Below are positions 31,093 through 35,778 of a stretch of 35,778 nucleotides of DNA, in pieces. The translations under genes and the position numbers were made by a program. The stretch is taken from contig JAPLBW010000028.1 in the NCBI GenBank assembly GCA_026392555.1, forward strand, positions 1 through 35,778, given 5' to 3'. The notes under the pieces were generated by a model. That model had not been told where the DNA came from, searched no databases, and saw only the letters and a list, made by a program, of their open reading frames with translations. The number at the start of each line of letters is the position of its first letter. Positions within the stretch are counted from its first letter, which is position 1. The stretch comes from Actinomycetota bacterium. Its GTDB lineage: Bacteria; Actinomycetota; Actinomycetes; UBA12327.

Positions 31093-31910
31093 CAGCTCGG
31101 GCTCACCTCCCCTAGGAGCACTCGCCTGAGAAATTCAGGGGCCACCAGGGTGCAGTAGTGCGCGCCCTCAAAGTAGGGGGCGAGCGATGAATTGCTAGTG
31201 GCAACCAGCGCACGGGAGCCGATTTCCGCAATCGCGCCATTGGTGGTGATAGCAGCCACTGGGGGAGTCCACGACGGGCCTACACCTACGACGGTGTCGG
31301 CGACGGTCACCAAGGTGTTGGCACTGGCGCTGGGCAGATTGGATGCGGTGGGGTTATAAGGAGCGGCGTTCTTTTCCGTGTTGGTGAGCGATCCCCACAC
31401 GCTGTTAATGGTGTTTTGGTTGATCGTTTGGCAGGTGCCGTCGGTGGCGGGAGAAGTGCTGAGTCCGTCGCCGGCGCTACCAAATCCCCATGCTGGTTCA
31501 ACAACGAACCGACCGTTACCGAAGGTGGTTCCGGCGGGCCAATTGCCCTTGTTCAAGCTCTCTCCGGTGCGCATCTTGCAGCGGATCAACTTGGGCTTGG
31601 TTAGATCATTGTTTTCGTATTGCACGTACTGGGTCGTGGAAATCTTTTTTGCTGACGTAACGACAGCAGATTTGGAGAAAACAAAGTCAGATTCGTCCTT
31701 GTACACCGTTCCGGTGATGGTGAAGTTACCACCGTTTTCCACCAATTTCGATGTATCGATATTGGCGATGCCGATCTGCCCCTCGGCACAAAATCGGAAG
31801 AAGCCCGTTGACGTGATAATCGTTCCTGGGATGGGAGCCGCACCAGAGAGCGCAGGCACGGCGAGGATCGCGATGATGCCCAAGAGCACGATCGTGAGGC
31901 GGCGGCGCAC
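31092..31910 (-). CDS. Secreted protein of unknown function (272 aa)
   Basis: The product has a signal peptide (MRRRLTIVLLGIIAILAVPALSGA, cleavage near residue 24). About 250 mostly polar residues follow. The region TSTGFFRFCAEGQ, CKMRTGESLNKGNWPAGTTFGNGRFVVEPAWGFG and a final HYCTLVAPEFLRRVLLGE are its most distinctive parts; three or four cysteines could pair. The size and secreted nature resemble extracellular hydrolase-like proteins but I see no catalytic motif. The GTG start lies after GGGGAA. It is the first gene of the unit with the 432-residue secreted protein and diverges from the Sua5 gene. Confidence 0.65.
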   Translation of the reverse strand: MRRRLTIVLLGIIAILAVPALSGAAPIPGTIITSTGFFRFCAEGQIGIANIDTSKLVENGGNFTITGTVYKDESDFVFSKSAVVTSAKKISTTQYVQYENNDLTKPKLIRCKMRTGESLNKGNWPAGTTFGNGRFVVEPAWGFGSAGDGLSTSPATDGTCQTINQNTINSVWGSLTNTEKNAAPYNPTASNLPSASANTLVTVADTVVGVGPSWTPPVAAITTNGAIAEIGSRALVATSNSSLAPYFEGAHYCTLVAPEFLRRVLLGEVSPS

Positions 31911-32046
31911 GCGGTTCCCCTATCAAGAGATCTGTTAACCAGTAACCTTTCCAAACGGAAACAGGCACGACAAGCGGTTTGGATTACATTCCGGCAACGG
32001 ATTGGCCAGCCCAGATCACGCCTGTGGTCTGTGGGTGCGAGAAGAT

Positions 32047-33060
32047 GTGGAGGTGACCGCTCCCCACGCCCAGATCCAACTAGCTGACCAAGCCGGGATC
32101 GATGCTGCGGTAGCGGTGCTTCAACGCGGCGGGCTGGTCGTTCTACCCACAGAGACGGTGTACGGCCTGGGCGCAGATGCCACGTCGGAACTTGCGGTTG
32201 CCCGGATTTTCCAAGTCAAGGGTCGCCCTGCTGATCACCCGGTGATCGTTCATGTGCTCGGTGTGGATGATCTTGATGTGTGGGCTGTCGATGTGCCGTC
32301 GTATGCGCGTGAGTTGGCCCAAAGATTTTGGCCTGGTCCCCTGACCTTGGTGTTGTCCCGTCGCCCAGGTATTGGCGAAATCGCAGCCGGTGGGGCACCC
32401 ACGATTGCCCTGCGTAGTCCGTCGCATCCGGTCGCGCGTGCTGTCATCGAACAGTTGGGCTCGGGAGTTGCAGCGCCTTCGGCGAACCGATTCGGTCGCG
32501 TGAGCCCCACAACTGCGCACCATGTTGTAGAGGAATTGGGCGATGTGTTGACGGCCTCTGACTTAATCCTTGATGGTGGCGAGTGCGCGATCGGCGTGGA
32601 ATCCACCATCATTGACTGCACCGGAGCAGAGCCGATTGTTTTGCGCCCCGGTGGAGTGACCAATGCTGATATTGCGCAGGTGGTCCAGCTTTCGAATCAA
32701 ACGGTGAGTGACTTGGAGCGAGATATTCGCGCGCCGGGGACCTTGGCCGCTCACTACGCGCCGACCGCGCGAGTGTTGTTGGCTGAAGAAGCGGAAGCCG
32801 ATGCAGTGATTAACGCGGCCCCAGCCGGTGAAGTGGGCCTGCTCTCCATGGTGACCTTTGAGCCCTCCACGGACCGTGCAATCCACCGCCTCGTGGCGCC
32901 CGGCACTGTTGACGAGTACGCACAAGATCTCTATGCGGCCCTTCGCAGGGCAGACCAACTCGGATTAGTCGCGGTAGTCGCGGTTTTGCCACCGGCCGAA
33001 GGAATTGGTGTGGCAGTGCGCGATCGATTGCAGCGAGCAGCGACCGGATCTGCCCTGTAA
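32047..33060 (+). CDS. L-threonylcarbamoyladenylate synthase, Sua5 type
   Basis: This protein of about 337 residues has the YrdC-like domain (roughly the first 205 residues) with LPTETVYGLGADA, the KGRPADHPVIVHV motif that binds substrate, and SANRFGRVSPT. A C-terminal Sua5 domain follows (about 220-335; PGTLAAHYAP). The enzyme makes threonylcarbamoyl-AMP from threonine, bicarbonate and ATP for the universal t6A37 modification of tRNAs that read ANN codons. The start is uncertain: I favour the GTG at 32047 after GAGAAG; GTG 32053 is an alternative, and the longer TTG start at 32002 looks unlikely. A tRNA-Lys gene lies just downstream on the other strand, its product being a t6A substrate. Confidence 0.92.
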   Translation: MEVTAPHAQIQLADQAGIDAAVAVLQRGGLVVLPTETVYGLGADATSELAVARIFQVKGRPADHPVIVHVLGVDDLDVWAVDVPSYARELAQRFWPGPLTLVLSRRPGIGEIAAGGAPTIALRSPSHPVARAVIEQLGSGVAAPSANRFGRVSPTTAHHVVEELGDVLTASDLILDGGECAIGVESTIIDCTGAEPIVLRPGGVTNADIAQVVQLSNQTVSDLERDIRAPGTLAAHYAPTARVLLAEEAEADAVINAAPAGEVGLLSMVTFEPSTDRAIHRLVAPGTVDEYAQDLYAALRRADQLGLVAVVAVLPPAEGIGVAVRDRLQRAATGSAL

Positions 33061-33091
33061 CTGGAGGCAGGCTCCAGCCAACATCACGTGG

Positions 33092-33164
33092 TGGGCCGCC
33101 CGGGGCTTGAACCCGGAACCCACGGATTAAAAGTCCGTTGCTCTACCAATTGAGCTAACAGCCC
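33092..33164 (-). tRNA. tRNA-Lys (UUU)
   Basis: On the minus strand the 73 bases fold into a full cloverleaf: acceptor GGGCTGT with GCGGCCC (G-U pairs included), D-arm GCTC/GAGC, anticodon arm ACGGA/TCCGT with loop CTTTTAA, and T-arm CCGGG-TTCAAGC-CCCGG. The anticodon is TTT. No CCA is encoded. Confidence 0.95.
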
Positions 33165-33252
33165 GCCTCCGAAATCGGAGTGCCCTAAGCCTAGGGGGCT
33201 GGTTTATGACCTTGGTGATCAGCGTCCCAGAGCAATCCGCCAAGATGTCGTT

Positions 33253-33860
33253 ATGCGTCTAGATCATGTCTCTTATGCGGTCCCTGCTTCTCATCTCGCT
33301 GACGAGGTTCAACGCCTTGGTGCAAGCGCAGGTGGGATCTTTCGCGATGGCGGTCGCCACCCTCGGTTTGGGACGCGCAACTTTGTTTTGCCATTGGCCG
33401 GCGGTTCGTACCTCGAAGTAGTAGCAACGCTGGATCACCCAGCCGCAGACCGCGCACCTTTTGGTCAAGCGGTGAAGCATCGTGCAGAACGCGGTGGCGG
33501 ATGGATGGCATGGGTCTTGGCTGTTGATGATGTCGAGCCAATGGAACAGCGCTTGGGCCGTCCTGCCGTTGAGGGCATGCGTCACCGGCCCGATGGCGTT
33601 GACCTCACGTGGAAGCAACTGGGAATCAAAGATGTGATGGAAGATCCACAGGTGCCCTTCTTTGTTCAGTGGCTCAGTGATGCAGCAAGCTTCCTCGCAT
33701 TGAGCGTTTGGAAATCGGTGGCGATGCGGCTTCAGTCACCGAGTTCCTTGGTTCATCAGTGGATGACATTGATGGTGTGACGATTGATTTTGTTGACGGC
33801 GAGCCTGGCTTGGTCGCGGTTCACTTGGCTACCCACCGAGGATCGGTGCGGCTCGACTGA
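33253..33860 (+). CDS. VOC/glyoxalase-like protein, frameshifted
   Basis: The first frame reads as a glyoxalase-like (VOC superfamily) protein: MRLDHVSYAVPASHLADEVQRL, NFVLPLAGGSYLEVVA and VPFFVQWLSD at about residues 136-145. The C-terminal continuation (SKLPRIERLEIGGDAAS to GLVAVHLATHRGSVRLD, stop at 33860) is in another frame. A single indel near 33680-33700 is needed to join the halves into about 200 residues. The first frame runs on to 33780 with an unlikely sequence. VOC proteins bind a metal at paired His/Glu; His5 is one candidate. The stop overlaps the ATG of the MFS remnant (ATGA), so the two were an operon. It is either a real decay event or a sequencing error. Confidence 0.75.
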
Positions 33861-34027
33861 TGACCAGCCCTGACGGTCAGGCGGCTGAACAACAAGCAAT
33901 CCTGGATGGACACCCCCGCCGTTGGGCGATCTTGGGCGTTATGGTTTTTAGTTTGACCATCGTTGCCTTCAGATAGCTCCCGGCTAAGCCCGCGCCACCA
34001 AGCGAACCGGTGGAATCAACCCACTGA
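33860..34027 (+). pseudogene. Deleted remnant of an MFS (DHA2-like) transporter gene
   Basis: From the ATG overlapping the VOC stop, 38 codons read like the start of a DHA2 transporter (HPRRWAILGVMVFSLTIVAF, ending in the middle of helix 1), then a TAG stop. The same frame then continues for 16 codons as LPAKPAPPSEPVESTH and stops. That looks like the hydrophilic C-terminal tail of such a transporter. The simplest reading is that an internal deletion removed nearly the whole gene and kept both ends. The full transporter at 9099 has a similar N terminus. Confidence 0.55.
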
Positions 34028-34110
34028 TCGGACCAGCCTGTGGTGCCTGCGGGTGCCTCGCGTATGCTTTCGTGGGTTCCCAACGGACCTGTGCAAACAG
34101 GATTTCGTGA

Positions 34111-34183
34111 GCCCCCATCGTCTAGTGGTCTAGGACGCCGCCCTTTCAAGGCGGTAACACGGGTTCGAACCCCGTTGGGGGTA
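34111..34183 (+). tRNA. tRNA-Glu (UUC)
   Basis: The cloverleaf has acceptor GCCCCCA/TGGGGGT, anticodon arm CCGCC/GGCGG with loop CTTTCAA (anticodon TTC), and T-loop TTCGAAC in a CGGG/CCCG stem. It is the first of three tRNA genes on this strand. Confidence 0.95.
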
Positions 34184-34250
34184 CGCAAGTACCTGTTTGA
34201 CCAGCACCCCTCGTGCTGGAGTAGTAAGCCTCACGGATTCGTCCGTGTTT

Positions 34251-34327
34251 GGCCCCGTAGCGCAGTTGGTTAGCGCGCCGCCCTGTCACGGCGGAGGTCG
34301 CCGGTTCGAGCCCGGTCGGGGTCGCCA
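34251..34327 (+). tRNA. tRNA-Asp (GUC)
   Basis: The cloverleaf has acceptor GGCCCCG/CGGGGTC, anticodon arm CCGCC/GGCGG with loop CTGTCAC (anticodon GTC), T-loop TTCGAGC and an encoded CCA end. Two hairpins, at 34201-34219 and 34232-34247, fill the spacer from tRNA-Glu and may be processing or terminator elements. Confidence 0.95.
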
Positions 34328-34351
34328 GGACACCCTTTGGGTGACCTGTTC

Positions 34352-34427
34352 GGTCAGGTAGCTCAGTTGGGAGAGCGGCCGCCTGAAAAGCGGTAGGTCG
34401 GCGGATCGAACCCGCCCCTGACCACCA
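34352..34427 (+). tRNA. tRNA-Phe (GAA)
   Basis: The cloverleaf has acceptor GGTCAGG/CCTGACC, D-arm GCTC/GAGC, anticodon arm GCCGC/GCGGT with loop CTGAAAA (anticodon GAA), T-arm with ATCGAAC loop and an encoded CCA end. It lies 24 bases after tRNA-Asp and is probably cotranscribed with it. Confidence 0.94.
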
Positions 34428-34556
34428 GTTGTGCGCAATGTCGGATGGGTCGTTCAGTTGACGTTGGATCAACGTCTGACCGATGGCAGACCGGAATCCC
34501 CTGTGTTTGGATGGAAAGAATATTTTTCTGTTCCTAACTCTTTGAGGGATCTTGAC

Positions 34557-35778
34557 ATGGGTTTAAACCGACGTTTCGTTGGAATTGTTGCTGTCACTGC
34601 TGTCATGACGGCGACGCTCGTGCCACTGGGGGCTAGCACCGCACAGGCAGCACCGGTTGGTCCTGGCTTTACCCTCACCGTCTCCGATCTGCAATACATC
34701 CTTGATCAAATCAAGATTGCGGAAGCCCATAAGGCAGCTGATAAGCGGGCAACGTGTACGAGCGGTAACGGATTAACGGTGGCAAACTGTGCAGTCCCTG
34801 GGAGCAACCCGTACGTTCCCGGATCTTTGCTCACCACAGACATCTCGGACCCTCGCCTCGTGAACGGCCTGCGTCAAACGGATGGCCGCAACAACAACTT
34901 GATCAACGGATTCTCTACCTGGAATGGTGTGCGTTATACCTCGAGTGCGGGTCAGTCCACCTATGGATCGGCAGATCAACCGTTCCCGCGCGATACGCCG
35001 GAAAACTGGCGCTTGACCGACACCACCAATACTTCGTTCGGCCCCGTGGGTTCGACCTATAACCCTTCGTCGCGCCCGACCAGCTTGGTTGACCCACAGC
35101 CTCGCGTCATCAGCAACTTGATTTCGGATCAATCGGCGTACAACCCAGCCGCTGTTGCTGCCTCTGGTGCTGACATCAGCGGCCTGACCACGGACAAGCA
35201 AAAACAGGACACTCAACTCTTCATCAAGAACGTCGCTCCTAATGCTGGTGTTGCGGCCCCGTATAGCGGAATGTTCACGCTGTTTGGGCAGTTCTTTGAC
35301 CACGGTTTGGACTTGGTCGGTAAGACGAGTGCTGAAGTAGTCCTTATCCCGCTGAAGCCGGATGACCCGTTGTACCGCGAAGGCGCACCCACCAACTTCA
35401 TGGTGCTCAACCGCACGGTGCTGGACTCCAACAACGCTGGCACCAACACCACCACGCCATGGATTGACCAAAACCAGACCTATACCTCTGCACCTTCGCA
35501 CCAAGCGTTCTTGCGCGCTTACGGATGTGGCGGTGCGTCGTCAAGCGCTGCCACCTGTGCGGTTGGCTCCGCTCCTGTCGCAACCGGTGAGATCCTGGAC
35601 GGTGCCATCACGCACAACTTGGCTAACTGGGGCGAAATCAAAGCCCAAGCTGCCAACAAGTTGGGTATTGAGTTGACGGACTATGACGTCACCAATGTTC
35701 CGCTGCTCGCCACGGATGAATTTGGACGTTTTTTGCGCGGACCTAATGGCTTCCCGCTTGTTGTCCTCAAGAGTGGCG
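34557..35778 (+). CDS. Secreted animal-type heme peroxidase (N-terminal part, runs off the window)
   Basis: The frame is open from ATG 34557 to the window end (407 codons). A signal peptide (MGLNRRFVGIVAVTAVMTAT, cleavage near STAQAA, about residue 31) leads a mature protein with PYSGMFTLFGQFFDHGLDL. That is the distal-histidine motif of the animal (An_peroxidase) superfamily, and it is preceded by long Asn/Asp/Ser-rich stretches. A second block, NTTTPWIDQNQTYTSAPSHQAFLRAY, is also typical of bacterial members, which often carry calcium-binding repeats further on. GAGGGA lies seven bases before the ATG. Such peroxidases act outside the cell, oxidising halides or organics with H2O2. The proximal histidine and C terminus are not in the window. 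Confidence 0.88.
   Translation, partial: MGLNRRFVGIVAVTAVMTATLVPLGASTAQAAPVGPGFTLTVSDLQYILDQIKIAEAHKAADKRATCTSGNGLTVANCAVPGSNPYVPGSLLTTDISDPRLVNGLRQTDGRNNNLINGFSTWNGVRYTSSAGQSTYGSADQPFPRDTPENWRLTDTTNTSFGPVGSTYNPSSRPTSLVDPQPRVISNLISDQSAYNPAAVAASGADISGLTTDKQKQDTQLFIKNVAPNAGVAAPYSGMFTLFGQFFDHGLDLVGKTSAEVVLIPLKPDDPLYREGAPTNFMVLNRTVLDSNNAGTNTTTPWIDQNQTYTSAPSHQAFLRAYGCGGASSSAATCAVGSAPVATGEILDGAITHNLANWGEIKAQAANKLGIELTDYDVTNVPLLATDEFGRFLRGPNGFPLVVLKSG

Noticed and set aside
34773..35504. A 243-codon minus-strand frame over the peroxidase region.
   Set aside because: The plus-strand frame runs from a good start and signal peptide to the window end with peroxidase motifs; the minus frame is Arg/Val-rich shadow sequence.

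Overview
The window looks like chromosomal DNA of an actinobacterium, probably a planktonic or freshwater lineage. The pointers are moderate G+C by eye, frequent GTG and TTG starts, Sua5 and tRNA genes of actinobacterial type, an HMG-CoA-lyase-type catabolic gene, lipoprotein binding proteins and DUF916-like surface proteins. I cannot place it to genus. I see no insertion sequence, integrase, CRISPR array, rRNA or plasmid function.

Left and centre (about 1-18,100) is a catabolic island. It starts with the end of an aldehyde dehydrogenase, then an isochorismatase-type amidohydrolase with a Dabb-domain protein, and an HMG-CoA-lyase-type aldolase. Its core is unusual. A Rieske oxygenase (3152-4363) is in one operon with a protein resembling red chlorophyll catabolite reductase (RCCR, the ferredoxin-dependent bilin reductase superfamily). 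Three more RCCR-like genes follow (7266-8078, 8316-9074, 11662-12486), making two subfamilies of two members each. An SDR (15822-16655) resembles the plant chlorophyll b reductases NOL and NYC1, and an alpha/beta hydrolase (12505-13500) has a chlorophyllase-like GHSGGG elbow. Two tandem WHGRP/YWMN-type beta-rich proteins, an acyl-CoA-dehydrogenase-fold flavoprotein, an NTF2-like protein, two efflux-type transporters, a membrane protein and a maleate-isomerase-fold protein complete the set. In plants, chlorophyll b reductase, pheophorbide a oxygenase (a Rieske enzyme) and RCCR act in one pathway that opens the chlorophyll ring. Finding relatives of all three together suggests a bacterial pathway for breaking down chlorophyll or another tetrapyrrole. 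This is inference from remembered family motifs; substrates are unknown. Short GGGAC/GTCCC-like palindromes lie upstream of several of these transcription units and may be a shared operator.

Centre-right (18,121-26,033) is one leftward branched-chain-amino-acid-type (Liv/HAAT) ABC importer operon with odd architecture: two paralogous lipoprotein binding proteins, an MFS-LivF fusion, and a LivH-LivM-LivG fusion whose LivH part is interrupted by an apparent frameshift. It may import the island's substrate or its breakdown products, but nothing in the sequence proves that.

Right (26,394-35,778) holds two coupled membrane-anchored surface proteins (DUF916-like and a Pro-rich-tailed partner), an alpha/beta hydrolase with a dimeric alpha/beta-barrel protein, two coupled secreted proteins of unknown function, Sua5 (tRNA t6A synthesis), tRNA-Lys, a frameshifted VOC-family gene followed by a deleted remnant of an MFS transporter gene, a tRNA-Glu/Asp/Phe cluster, and the start of a secreted animal-type heme peroxidase that runs off the window.
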